The position numbers and the translations under genes are program-made. Source: Nerophis ophidion (Eukaryota; Chordata; Actinopteri; Syngnathiformes; Syngnathidae). Taken from it: a stretch of DNA of 64,000 nt. Under the pieces are notes generated by a model, which did not search any database, was not told the origin of the DNA, and worked only from the letters and a program-made list of their open reading frames with translations. The number at the start of each line of letters is the position of its first letter. Within the stretch, counting starts at the first letter, position 1. Of the stretch, positions 12,376 through 26,100 are shown piece by piece. The DNA lies in assembly GCF_033978795.1 (NCBI RefSeq), contig NC_084627.1, positions 15,267,024 to 15,331,023 of the forward strand, given 5' to 3'.

Positions 12376-13079
12376 TTTTAAAACCCAATCAGTTCAGCGT
12401 CAACCAACAGCAAAAGGTACTCCTGTCTCGGGCTTCATTAAGTTGGAAAATGCTTCTTTCTGCGTGTTGAATGAACTTTAGGCATTGAAAGTTAATATAG
12501 CAAGTGTAAAAGACTAACATAACATCAGGCCCTTAGAGAATAACACTACTTTGGGATATTAGTGTGTGCATTTCAGTCAATAACACAGCATAAAATATAT
12601 TATTAAAATGGATGTATAGGCATGGATGGCAGTTCGTGACAGTAACACTTGAGTTCATTGCCTACTTGAGTAAAATTTTTCCCTGGGTGATCAATAAATT
12701 TAATGTTAGTCTTATATTGATAATACCTTTATTATTTAATGTATTTCTAGCAATAATACTTTTTGTTTATATTTATCATTTTGTACTTGAATTATATGTT
12801 ATTTCTGTTATCAAAAACTCTGTTTTTATACAGGTTTTATAATTTTTTTCTTGTGAAATTTAATTATTTATTAGTTTATTACTACTCAGACTATAATGGC
12901 ACTGTCAAAATTTATAATTGTTGCATCCCTACCTTCAGCAGAGGTTGCAAAAACTTTGGCACTTGTAAAACAAACTATTTGTGGTGCAACCTTATGGTAA
13001 AAAGTTGAACAAAAACAACATTTATACATTAAATCCTTTTTCTGCTTGTCTGTTACTCATCGCCCATCAAGGAGTCCAG
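12376..13079. other. AT-rich sequence before the first znf618 exon
   Basis: No repeat or gene recognised. Ends in a pyrimidine-rich acceptor region (TCTGCTTGTCTGTTACTC) before the likely AG at 13078-13079. Confidence 0.4.
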
Positions 13080-13099
13080 GGTCAGAGGAGGCGGGAGTC

Positions 13100-13355
13100 A
13101 TGAGTGCACCAGAGGCACCCAATCCCGGTAAGGAGCAAGGGAGTGACGGGAGCAACGGAACACCCTCGACATCCACTGCCACAGACAACAAGGGCGCCAG
13201 TTCGCCTCCGGTCACGATAAAGAAGGAGCCCGAGGCCGCGGAGACGAGCAATGGCAGCATCGGAGACGCTCTCAACCCGGCAGAGATCTGCGTCGTCATC
13301 GGGGGGAGCGACCCTAAAGCCAGCGGAGGCGGATCTCGTAGAGCTCCGTCGGAGG
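13100..13355 (+). CDS. znf618: znf618 first recognised coding exon
   Basis: Encodes a Ser/Thr/Pro/Gly-rich, probably disordered N-terminus that includes the IKKEPE motif (a sumoylation-type site, inferred) and PAEICVVIGG, which is shared with mammalian ZNF618. The exon ends in phase 1 at GAGG before GTATGT. The in-frame ATG at 13100 sits after GGGAGTC. The frame is also open upstream to 13046, and a likely acceptor (CCAG) at 13076-13079 precedes it, so the true start could lie in an earlier exon. GC content is clearly above the AT-rich flanks. Confidence 0.85.
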
Positions 13356-16300
13356 GTATGTTTGCCCTTGGTACACCTCCTCCAACGAAGAGCACAGATT
13401 CGTGCATAGGTGTGTTAAATATGTACTATACACACAAACTTTAACAGCTTTAATCTTTCCGCGCTCATACTAACAAATTTAAAGTAGCCGTGTTGCCCGC
13501 GGGACTGCAATCTGTCAGTGGTGTTGGGTTTCCGGCATTGAGGATGTAATGATATGAATATAATGATATATATGTCAAATGTGCTCAAAAAGTACTTGTA
13601 CACATACTGAAATCGTTTACCTAAGTTTAAAATAAATAAATAATAAAATAAATAGACACACATAACTTTCTTGTACTTATTGTGGTTACCCAAAAGCCAT
13701 TTTATTTTCATTTGATTGTTTGAACATGCTTATCTTCTACTGTTTTAATTTGTTACTTCCAATTTCAGAATTATGACTATTGTCATTATTCCTTTGGATA
13801 TAAATCAATATTTCTAAGAGAGCACATCCTGTAGGATCAATGTGCTCCTTTGAATAGTTTAGTTGTTAATACAGTAATGTGTTTGCTCAAGTTTAGATTG
13901 GGGCATGTCCTTTCTTAATGGAAGGAAAAAGACATTAATGTCTCTTGTATTTATGTTAGCATAGCTGTGCTAGCGCAAAAAATGAGCAGTGTCAGCCGTC
14001 TGTGACTTTTATCAAAGTGCAATTATCAATAACCGTTTTACGATAATTTGAATTTTAAAGCACTAATACCGACCGTTTTACCGTGGTTGATGATTATGCT
14101 TTTTATAATTACATCCTTCATTTGAATAATTGGCAGTGGAGGATGTGGGTAAAGTATTAAAAGTAAAACAAATATGTTTGGAAATACAAATTAACTTTCC
14201 TAATTTCTGCGTCTTTAGATTGGTGGGAAAGGGGGATTAATATAAGCTAAATCAAACAGCTTTTATTAAATCCACTACCAAAATAGGACTTAACAGTTAT
14301 CAAACCACATTATTATCATGTTCTCTCTGCGAAACAAACTCATAAGTGGCATGGCTGTTGGCATTTATTTTCAGTGTTTTGTACAGTATTGCAATTTGAT
14401 ATTTTATTTTGTACCTACTGTATACGAAAGTAGCATGAGGCCTGGACCAATGGTTTAAATATCGGATCTTGCACTTCTCCAATGTTAATGTGTCTTTTTA
14501 CATTTAATTTTGATGGACTATAAGTTTGGTTCAATTAATTTTCAGTGACATCATGAACTGATTCAACTTCTTCCCCCATGTAGGTTCCTATGTATGTGGA
14601 GTCTGTGGGAAGAAGTACAAGTACTACAACTGCTTTCAGACACATGTCAGGGCACACAGAGGTAGGAGACTACAGTGCATCAGTGTTTGTGTTTAAACAT
14701 GCTCTAAGAAAGCTGCTTTTTCCCTCAACCCATTATAGAATCTGAGAGCATGGTTGCAGATCTACAACCAGCGCCTAACAGTGAGTATACTTGTACACCT
14801 ACTTTGTTTTTTTATAAACTGAAATAAAGGCTGATGTGAGAAAGTCCATCCTTAGCATAAGGCTAAGACCCACTGTGCCTGGGCCATTTTATTCCACAGG
14901 CAGCTTAAAATCCTTCCAAGGATTCATGCTGGAGGTTTGATTAGGACTAAAAATACTCCTATGTCGGAGTTCTGGAGTTATTTTTGAATCTTCTTTCATG
15001 CACAAAGACTAGGATAACATTAAAAGACTAGTCTGTGTTATGCCCACAGATACAATCTGTTGTTGTATGTTTAAAATTACAAACATCTGGAACAAAACGC
15101 TTTGTTTAAATAAGTAGGCCAGAGAGGATGCCTGACAAAAATATGATACATTTGATTCTTGAGGGTTGCATTTTTGTCAACTTGATAATATATCAATAGA
15201 ATGTGTGTATTCTGAAAGTGCAATGGTTTTATTGCTTCCTAAATTAAACGGATCTGTTTTTTGTGTTGTTTTGTTTGAATAGTGTTATGGTTTTCCCACA
15301 CTTGCTTGCTGAAATAGCCCATTCATCAAAACCAGCAAGAAGTATCTAAAATCCAGATGGTCAATTTTCTTGCCAGCATGTTCACGATTGGTCTATCTTT
15401 AACCTTGTTATTTTTACAGGGCTTGTAAAAAAACAGAACAAAATCCAGAAGTGAATGTAAGTGTTCAAGGATTTTAATAGCAAATTTTTTTATACGGATT
15501 AAAGGGAACACAATACAGTGCTTCCGGAAAGTATTCACAGTGCTTCACTCCTTCTACATTTTGTTGTTACAGCCTTATTTCAAAATTGAATTGATTACTT
15601 TTTGACCTCAAAATTCCAAAGACAATACCGCATCATTACAATGTGAAAACATTGACTGTACATATGTATTTCGCAGCTTTTGCTCAATACTTTGTTGATG
15701 TAGCTTTGGCAGAAATTACAGCCTCAAGTCTTTTTGAATATGATGCCACAAGCTTGGCACACCTATCTTTAGGAAGTTTCGCCCATTCCTCGTTAAAGCA
15801 CCTCTCAAACGCCATCGGTTTGGATGGGAAGCGTTGATTTAAGCAGGATGTCCATGTACATTGCCAAATTATTTTAGTCTAGTCAGGGAGGTGACCAACA
15901 ACCCGACTGGGAACATTCCAGAAGGACAACAGTCTCTGCAGCAATCCACCCAACAGGCCTGTATAGTGTAGCATTGTGGCCAGATGGAAGCCATTTCTTA
16001 GTCAAAACCTTACCAAAATGCACCTGGAATACTCTTAAGATGATGAGGAACAACATTTTCTGGTCTGACGAAACAAAGATTAAACTATTTACCGTGGATT
16101 TCAGGTGTCATGTTTGAAGGAAACCAGGCACTGCTCATCACCAGGCCAATGCCATTCTTAGAGTGAAGCATTGTGGTGGCAGCATCACGCTGTGGAGATG
16201 CTTTTCAGCAGCAGGAACTGGGAGACTAGTCAGGATAGAGGCAAAGATGAACGCAGCAATGACATTTAGGATGAAAACCTACGCTTCCCATCCAACCTGA

Positions 16301-19300
16301 TGGAGCTTGAGAGGTGCAGCAATGAGGAATGGACGAAACTGCCCAAAGATAGGTGTGCCACGCTTGTGGCATCGTATTCAAAAATACTTGAGGTTGTAAA
16401 TGCTGCTAAAGGGCATCAGTGATTTTTTTTTTTTAGTGTTTTATTTTTAATAAATTAGCAAAAAAAAAACATTATTATGGGGTATTGTCTGTAGAATTTT
16501 GAGGACAACAAAGACTTTATTCCATTTTGGAACACGGCTGTAACATAACAAAATGTGGAAAAAGTAAAGCGCTGTGAATACTTTCCGGATGCACTGTATA
16601 ATACGATGCCACACGTAAGCACAACCATTTATGTTTTAATCCGATAAGGTTTAATGGGCAGTTGACCTTCGGAACATGATTGAGATTTCCCATGTAGGAA
16701 TCAATGACATTACTGCCAAATGTAACATTTTAATGCTTTGCTAGTATAGTTGATGACCCTGCATACACATACACAAATATTGCAATACGATTTGATAGGA
16801 TTTTACATCAAAAACAATTTTTAAAAAACTAGTGAAATTTGGCTAAATTTCCCCATAAAGTTTTCAGTTATTTAGTTTCTTACAGACACAGTGGTACCTT
16901 AGTTTTCTTACACCACTTTTTCTATAATTTGGTTTTCGGCAAAAAGGTTTGCCAAATGTTTTCCGTCTAGATCAGGGGTCGGCAACCCGCGGCTCCGGAG
17001 CCACATGCGGCTCTTTGGCAACTCTGATGCGGCTCAGCTGCATAATCACCGACCCCCCAGACTGTTAGAGGGGGATTCACCCGAGTCAACGTTCTCCGAT
17101 TTTAACTCGGACTACAACATTGACGGCGTGCCGTGATGGCTTTACTTTTAACATCCTCTACAACATGTCATCCTGCCTGCCTTTCACGCAATGCTATCTG
17201 GGTGCTGACCGGACGCATGCATTTCGCTGCTTCTATCGTCACATGTACGAGATTGCAAGGCATACTGGGTAATACAGGTTAGACTGAAGGTTGTGATATA
17301 AACAACTTTAACACTCTTACTAATATGCACCACACTGTGAACCCACACCAAACAAGAATGACAAACACATTTCGGGAGAACATCCTCACAGTAACTCAAC
17401 ATAAACGAAACACAACAAATACCCATAATCCTTTCCATCCATGACTCTTTCAGACCTCCGCGACCCCAACCCCGCCCACCTCAACCAACGCACGGGGTTG
17501 AGGTGAGCAGAGTGTATAATATAGTCGGGAAGAGTCATGGATGCAAAGGATTCCGGGTATTTGTCGTGTTGCGTTTATGTTGTGTTACTGTGAGGTTGTT
17601 TTCCCAAAATGTGTTTGTCATTCTTGTTTGGTGTGGGTTCACTGTGTGGTGCATATTAGTAAGAGTGTTAAAGTTGTTTATATCACAACCTTCAGTGTAA
17701 CCTGTATCACCCAGTATGCATTGCAGTCGTGTACATGTATCAGCGGAAGCCACACACAACATGTTGCTGGACTGGCAAGCAGTTTGTACATGTTGTAGAA
17801 GTCGCCCAAGGCAATGGCTTCATAGCACGACCTTATTAATGTGATCTGGATGACAACCAGCAGATTTTCGCGAGAATGGTTGCAGCTCCCATTGTCTTCT
17901 TTACTCTGTGAGATGGGTTACAATGGCTCTTTGAGTGGTAAAGGTTGCCGACCCCTGGTCTAGATAATCGTGCGGATGACAAATGAGTCCATTTGCCTGT
18001 GTATTATTCCGCGGAAACTGAAAACTGAAGCACTTTGCCAAACCCAAGAATCCCAGGCTTTGGCTACTCAGTTTCTATGCTTCTTTATCGTTCACTGCGA
18101 CTTCAAAATGAAGAAAGCTAAACAATAACTACAAATTGAATTAAAAGCAAACGTGTAGCATACTCTTATATTGTTTCATTACTTCACAAACAAGCTGGCT
18201 TAGGGTTAGCATGGCTTCTCCCCTCCTCCCACCATGTTTTGCTCTGTGTGTCTGTGCCAGTTCCACTTTTTAAAACCATCTGTATAACTTTATTTAACAT
18301 ACCGTATTTTTCAGACTATTAGTCGCAGTGTTTTTCATAGTTTGGCCCGGGGCACGACTTATTCTCAGGAGCGACTTATGTGTGAAATTATTAACACATT
18401 ACCGTAAAATATCAAATAATGTTATTTAGCTCATTCACGTAAGAGACTAGACGTATAAGATTTCATTGAATTTAGCAATTAGAAGTAACAGATTGTTTGG
18501 TAAACTTATAGCATGTTCTATATGTTATAGTTATTTGAATGACTCTTACCATAATATGTTACGTTAACATACCAGGCACCTTCTCAGTTGGTTATTTATA
18601 CGTCATATAACGTACACTTATTCAGCATGTTCACTATTCTTTGTTTATTTTAAATTGCCTTTCAAATGTCTATTCTCGGTGTTGGATTTTATCAAATAAA
18701 TTTCCCCAAAAACTGCGACTTATACTCCAGTGCGACTTATATATGTTTTTTCCTTTCTTTATCATGCATTTTCAGCAGGTGCGACTTATATTCCGGAGCG
18801 ACTTATACTCAGAAAAATGTGGCACTTAAGAGGACTGTTTGCAAAATTTCTACAGATGCCGAGAGGGCGCCAACTTTCCAATGTATTTTACACAGTATAT
18901 ATCGCCCTCTTAACGGTTTCTCCTACGTAATGACGTACTGGACACATGAATGCGCGTTTAGGAGCAATTTGGATAGCTAGCATTAGCTGTCATTGAATGA
19001 GTATTCTGTCATAATAACAACATGACTGCAATTTGTTGTTGTTGCTTCTCCTGGGTTGCTTTTGTATGTGTGCAAGCGCCCCCTGCGCGTATGTGTTGAC
19101 GAGACCGGGTGAGTGGGCGCCGTAAACACCAATCATTTTATTTGGGCCGGTAACATTTTTTGTTACATTTGTGTTTGTGAAAAATATAGACAATTGTCAA
19201 ACAAATGTATTCTGGTCAACCTGGTACTGCACTTGTTATATTTTTTGCTCTGAAAAAAGTTACTGTGAAGAAGTAGCAGACAGCATCTTTAAATCAACTA

Positions 19301-20076
19301 TATTTGGATGCATCTAAAATGTATTATTTCCCTCTGTTGTGAAAGATAAACAGATGCGACCGGTTTGTAAAGTGAGCGATCCTAATGCGTCAGTAGCAGC
19401 CAGCTCGTTCCATAAGAATCAGCAGTGAATCTTTTCGATTAATGGAGTGTAGAAACGGACTGGGTATTGCACGAATCTAGCAGACAGTTCATCTTTAAAA
19501 CAATGCAAGTGCCAGTGCTTCCCACAAAAAAAATTACCCTGTATTTGCGGTTGCTGAACTGCAACACCGTGGAATGTTGCCGAGCTTTGCCATCCGTCAA
19601 TACCCACAGGCTTGGCATATCATTCAACTCCAGCTAACCACTCCATTGCTTCCTCCACCCCTTTAGGTCCCCAAATAGCTGTCCAGGATATGCCTATAAT
19701 ATAATTCTTTGATTTTGGACCTCTGGAATTAGCATGTTCTTATCCATTGTGTCAGTAGGGTGAAATTACGTCTGAAAACCTTAGACAAGTGGACTTCATT
19801 TGTAAATATTCAGAGCAGTACCGTGGATTTTAATTTTGATTGAATTCAAGGTTAAGACTTTTTTTATTTATACATTTTTTTTGTCATCCCATCAAACAAA
19901 AATATGTTCATTCAGCGAGTCTTTTTTTGCTCCATGCCTAAAAATAAATTTAATTGACATGTGATTTTGTTGTCATTTTATTTTATCTTTGCCTTACAGC
20001 ATCTTTGAGGATACATTGTATTTTTTTTTTTACAAATTTGAAAATACTCTAAGCGTTTGACTTTAAAAGAATTTGC

Positions 20077-20112
<36 letters not shown>

Positions 20113-23100
20113 AAGATGAATGTGCCTTTGAGTGTTCTCATTCATCCACGTTATTGTTATTCCCAGGGCACTCAACTGATGAGTTGACTGTTGATCTAGT
20201 CTGAGCGCCAAGGTGCCAAGGTCCTAACTATTTCTCCTCTTGATAAATAGTAAAAAGAGTGTGTTTGCACAGGAAGGAATGCTTTTGTTTTTAGTGGCGC
20301 AAAAAAAGATTGTCCATTAACCTATGTTAACCACAGAATCGTTCATTCACTTCATCATCTTATCGAATTATTCTGTTTTTAAAATATATCGTTTTTTTTT
20401 TATCTTACTGTAACCCATGTATCTAGGTGCGTAACAAATCGTCCATCACAAAGAGATGTAAAAACTCTACTTTGCAGATACGCTATCCGTGTTTTATTCC
20501 ATGTCACTGTTGAATTGTTGGTGGAAATGTATGCTTTAAAATGATTGAATTTGATATTCAGTGTAAGAATACCCAAGTAATGCGGGTTACAGAAAATCAA
20601 GAAGTTCCTGCATTGCTGTCAACCATTTGTCACGTAAATTCGCGCCATGGTGGCTCCTCGGCATCAGACCCGAGTAGTGGAAATAAGATTGAAATTGATT
20701 TTTTTCCTTCCACCAGCTCTTTTTGGCACGCTGTTAATGCAACAGATGGCCCGCGGAGAGGATTTTACCGGGCCAAGAGGCGCATTGAGTGTTCTGTTGT
20801 TAACAGCCACCTGGCTGAACTGTCTTCCCTAATGCAGCCAAATTAGCATCCTTAATTTAATGTCCTTTTAGCCTGCACACCTGACGTGATATTCCTAACA
20901 AGTGAATAACATAAACAAAACAAAATCCTATTATTGCAGCAAGGTTTTGTTTTTAAAACTCATGCGCCAGTCTCGTATTTGTATTCTCTATTATTATTAT
21001 TATTACCCTTCTTCCAATTACAGTGTGGGTTCAGTCGTCCACTAAATACTGCCTGCCAGGGCGAGGATGTTATTGTCTGGGTGGCCTTGAATCAACAAAT
21101 GCTCATTTCTCTCCTATCTGTTCATCTGTAAGGTGGCTTCCGTTACTCCTGTGACATCTGCGGCAAGAAGTATAAATACTACAGCTGCTTCCAGGAACAC
21201 CGTGACCTGCATGCAGTGGATGGTAAAACTCAGGCTTCATTCTGCACGCTTTGCATGGCAAATAGCAGGGGCAGGATATCCGGACAAAATTGATTTTATG
21301 AGCTACATGCTAGCATTTTGCATCAACTTCTTACATGTAGCTCTTTGCCCCGCCTCCTTAGATCCATATGAGCAGGTTGTGCTACCTATCGACGGCCTTA
21401 AAGAAGAGGAGCCAATTGAACCCTACCATAAAATTGGACCAAGTAAGACCATTTTATGTTCTTTAGTCTTCAGTTTTCATAGCCTGTAATGTGCATCGAT
21501 TTGTCGACAAGAATCATTATTAAAATTTATTATCAGTGACTTCATCGCTCGTGTTTTTCCGGACGGAAACGAACATGTTCGCGTAGGTGTGTCGGGTGAC
21601 TGCTAAGCAACAGGAAGAGAAAAGTGGCTGCGGCCATTGCAAAAACACAGCAAGTGAAAACTAAACACGTCAAGGACACATATTGCGAAGCGAACCTTGC
21701 GTTTCTTAGCCGTACATCTGTTACGCGGGAGCATTTAAGTTGAGGCTTGTCGGATATCTGGAGAATGCAGCCTCCGACTCCTCTGTAATATATTTAGTAA
21801 TCAGCTAGCTATTGACAGAGAGTTGAAGTCGTGTGAAAAATAGCTTGAAATATTATTTTGGTTGGTTGAAGTTTTTTTTTTTTTAGAACATGAATGCAGT
21901 TTCACCATGAAACAGCACCTATTTTCCATTTCTCTTTACAACATGCCCGAAAAGGAGTAGGAAGAAGCAAAGCTTATTTAATTCTTACCCCTTTTCTGCT
22001 TCATAACAGTTACTTACACATCTGTTCACTTCATGTTTTCAATTTGTAGCACAATTACATCAATGATTTATATGTATAAAAGTTCTCTTCATAAATAGGT
22101 AAGTCAGTTATAATTCCCTTAATGAAATTATTAATTTTATTTCCAATAAATATCATAATTTTTTCTTTTTTTTCTTTGTAAGCACTTTGCGTTTGAACAA
22201 CCTCTTAAACTGCATCAAGTTAGTATATTGGTTTACTTCTTCGCCTAATCCATTTCATAAATATAATTGTATACACTGATATCCTAAAGGTCTTAAGTGT
22301 TGTACGTGCATACACATGTTTTAAGTTAGATTTTTCTAGGGTTGTATTTCTCCTCTTTTGTTGAGAAGAATTGTTGTACATTCTTGGATGGCAGGTTAAA
22401 GTTGGCTTTGTACATAATTATAGCTGTTTGCAAATGCACCAAGCATTAGCTAAAGTCTGTCAGCTAAACTTTGTATATATACCTTCTGTATACATCTTTC
22501 AAAACACATAATCCAAAAAATGTTTTTTTTCTTATTTCAGAAGCTTGTTCGATGTTGTGTTGTTTTTGTAGATAGGTGTGACCCACACAAAAGAAACTAT
22601 ACGGATTTTGGTAAATCTTACAAATGTCCAGTTACCCCAAACATAATGTGTGTGAAAATTTCCCAAAGTTTTAGTTATCTTGGTCACTTTTCACAGAAGT
22701 AATTTTCTTTCCAAAATTTGCTCCAAATGGGCTGCGTGGCATAGGAAGGCAAATTTGCATACATCGTGCACAATTGTCAATTATTCGTGCACATTCCTCT
22801 TTAGGAATTTAGAGTTACGGATTTTTACAGTCCCATACTCTCTCAACTTCAGAACTGAGTGAACAATTCTACTTTTTGATGGAGCATAACGGCGAAGAAA
22901 CCTTCTACAAAAATCGGCTTGCACTACAATTAATGATTGGTTGGCAAGGCCTCCATGCAAAATGCATTTTCCTTAGTTGACTTCAAAGCCAAGACATTTC
23001 AGGGAAACATTTTTCATTCACAAAATCCACCTTTATTCATTGGGACATTTGAAGCGGCGAAACAACTTCCAAGACAAGCCAAACAGTTCAGGTGCAAACG

Positions 23101-26100
23101 ATTGAATGCCCTGAGATCACATGTTTATTATTTTTGTAGCAGCTTAATGACCTGCAGTTATAAATGATAAATGGGTTGTACTTGTATAGCGCTTTTCTAC
23201 CTTCAAGGTACTCAAAGCGCTTTGACACTACTTCCACATTTACCCATTCACACACACATTCACACACTGATGGAGGGAGCTGCCATGCAAGGCGCCAACC
23301 AGCACCCATCAGGAGCAAGGGTGAAGTGTCTTGCTCAGGACACAACGGACGTGACGAGGTTGGTTCTAGGCGGGATTTGAACCAGTGACCCTCGGGTTGC
23401 GCACGGCCACTCTCCCACTGCGCCACGCCGTCCCTTATAGTGTTATTAAATATTTCTGAATTGAGTAAGTCATCTTTACTCGCGTAATTGTTGCACATTC
23501 CTAAAAATGTTTCAAGCGGATGGAATTTAAAAGCCAAGGGCTGAATTACAGCCTCTCAATATGTGTACATTACATATTCCGATTAGTTGACTAATCGTTG
23601 GGAGAGTCAATGACTATTCGACTATCAAAATAGTTGATGGTTGAACCACATAGTAACAATTAAAGTAATGCTGTCCGTCAAGGCAGTGTTGCATTAGAAT
23701 AATAAAATCTAATGGATAGAAATATGTAAGAAACAAAAGGCATAGCCCTTTTACGCTACCTCAAAAATATAAGTACCCCAGTTTTTCTTACCGCTGTTTA
23801 CCATCATGGTTTAGTTTTGAATATGTGACCTGTACTTGAACCAGTTATTAGCATCAACTTGTCAGCTTTTTCTGTTTACATTGTGCCTTTCTGCTCTTTT
23901 TTACAAGTTTTTTGCAGTTTTTTTTTTTTTTTAATCGTGCCGCATGCTCATAAAAAAAAATACAACGAGCGTTCGGGCAGCCCTGCTTAAATAGATAACC
24001 ACACAAGTAATAAAAGCATCTTGAATATTAACTGTCTGGCGCATAGTCTTTTATTTATTACAGTTGTCTTTTGTCTTCTGAAGAAACGGGGAGCTTTGTT
24101 TGCGAGTTCTGTGGGAAGCAGTACAAATATTTCAACCCATACCAGGAGCACGTTGCCCTTCACACACCAATGAGTAAGCCCATATTTTCTATTTTACTAT
24201 TATGTGCAACAATGTTTGTGGGTCTCAGTAAAATGTAATAACTTCAACTTTTTATGTCTTTTAAGGCTCTTGATTGGCTTATGAAGTTGATTTGTTCCTC
24301 TGCAGAGCTAAAACTCATAATGGAAGACATAATTAAACTTAGCGCCCTTGTGTTGTGTGTCGTGTGAGCTGACAAACATAGAAAATGACTAACAAAACAA
24401 ACAAATTGAAATAAACAGTAATGAGTAGCTTACACGTTGCACAGATGGCTACAAGTTTAAGCCCTGGCCTGAGTTAGTCCAAAAACATTGAATTTATGAT
24501 ACTTTTAAAACAGCATCTCAGTCAAATCTGTGCTTTATGAATACCCGGTATAGAGCATTTTCCATACAATTGATCCATTACAAATACATTTGGTCCACTA
24601 CGAATAGATTCTGTGCAACCTGTTTGCCTTCCCTCAAACACATCATAATTGGAGTGTCTGTGAAGTTAGCTTATCATTACAACTCTGTACAGTTGTAATG
24701 ACACACCTCAGGAGCACCTGGTCTGCCTGAGAATATAAAAACAAGCTATAGCTAGCGAGTATTCACACACTTCTATATACTCCTTTTCAACAGCTAAAAA
24801 ATCGGACTTTTTCTGGTCTTATCGGACACCTTTGAAGACTTTAACATGTATGGCTCTTCTCAACGAGCAATGGGTCCTGCTGTTTGCCTCTCCCAAAGCA
24901 CTCATTGATTGATTGATTGATACTTTTATTAGTAGATTGCACAGTTCAGTACATATTCCGTACAATTGACCACTAAACGGTAACACCCGAATAAGTTTTT
25001 CAACTTGTTTAAGTCGGGGTCCACGTTAATCAATTCACAGGCATCTCTGTCCTTTTTGTGACAATGACAAAAAGAAGCGACCAAAAGAATTTACATGACA
25101 AGTACAGGCCAAAAGTTTGGACACATCTCCTCATTCACAACACAACTGATGGTCCCAACACCATTGATAAAGCAAGAAATTCCACCAATCAACCCTGATA
25201 AGGCACACCTGTGAAGTGAAAACCATTGCCGGTGACTACCTCTTGAAGCTCATCGAGAGAATGCCAAGAGTCTGCAAAGCAGTAATCCGAGGAAAGGGTG
25301 GCTATTTTGAAGAAACTAGAATATAAAACAGGGGTAGGGAACCTATGGCTCTAGAGCCAGATGTGGCTCTTTTGATGACTGCATCTGGCTCTCGGATAAA
25401 TCTGAGCTGACTTTGCTTAACACAATAAGTAATGATAAATTCCACTTGTAATCACAGTGTTAAAAATAATGTTCAAAATATAAAAAAATCTCATGCATTT
25501 TTAATCCATTCATCCGTTTTCTACTGCACCTGTTTAAGAAGTTGCGTTAATGGTAGGAAGTTATTTATTTACTATTGGTTAGTGTGGGGCTTGCCCTCCT
25601 GGGGGTTCTTCAGACCACCAAGCACCAACATGAGAGCGTGTTTCAGGGTTACAATATTGTTTTATTTTTCAATAAGCCTCTCAGTTGCTTTCCAGCAATT
25701 GTCTTTTTGTCTTTCGTCCTCGCTTGTGCTTTGGCTCCAGCTCCAACCCCGTCTGTCCTCCTGGCTGCTGCTTATAACCGAGCGGCAGGTGATTAGATAA
25801 CAAGGCCCAGATGGGCCATCTACGCACCTGTCGCTGATTTCGAGGCTGATCCTGGCAACACCTCGGTTCGCTGTAGGCCCGCAGGCCACGCCCCCTCCAC
25901 AGTTAGCTTCAGAATAACAATGTTATTACAAAAAATTATATATGGCTCTTACAGAAATACATTTGAAAATATTTGGCTTGTTGGCTCTCTCAGCCAAAAA
26001 GATTCCCGACCCCTGATATAAAACATGCATCCATCCATTTTCTACCGCTTCTCCCTTTTGGGGTCCTATCTCAGCTGCAATCGGGCGGTAGGCGGTGTAC

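Noticed and set aside
20541..20846. 101-aa ORF in intron 3 as an extra znf618 exon
   Set aside because: No flanking splice sites in the right phase and no similarity to ZNF618.
21543..21880. Possible BED-hAT fragment in intron 5 (AAGTGGCTGCGGCCATTGC ... GTGAAAACTAAACACG)
   Set aside because: Short, with stops and no matching inverted ends; too weak to list as a feature.
23161..23434. tRNA gene suggested by A- and B-box motifs (also at 27861, 28316, 32966, 59076)
   Set aside because: These are heads of SINEs with long bodies and tails, not free tRNA genes; cloverleaf stems are incomplete.
23088..23537. 149-aa ORF and similar 119-aa ORF at 27852
   Set aside because: Both are translations of the same SINE-A, hence the near-identical proteins on opposite strands.
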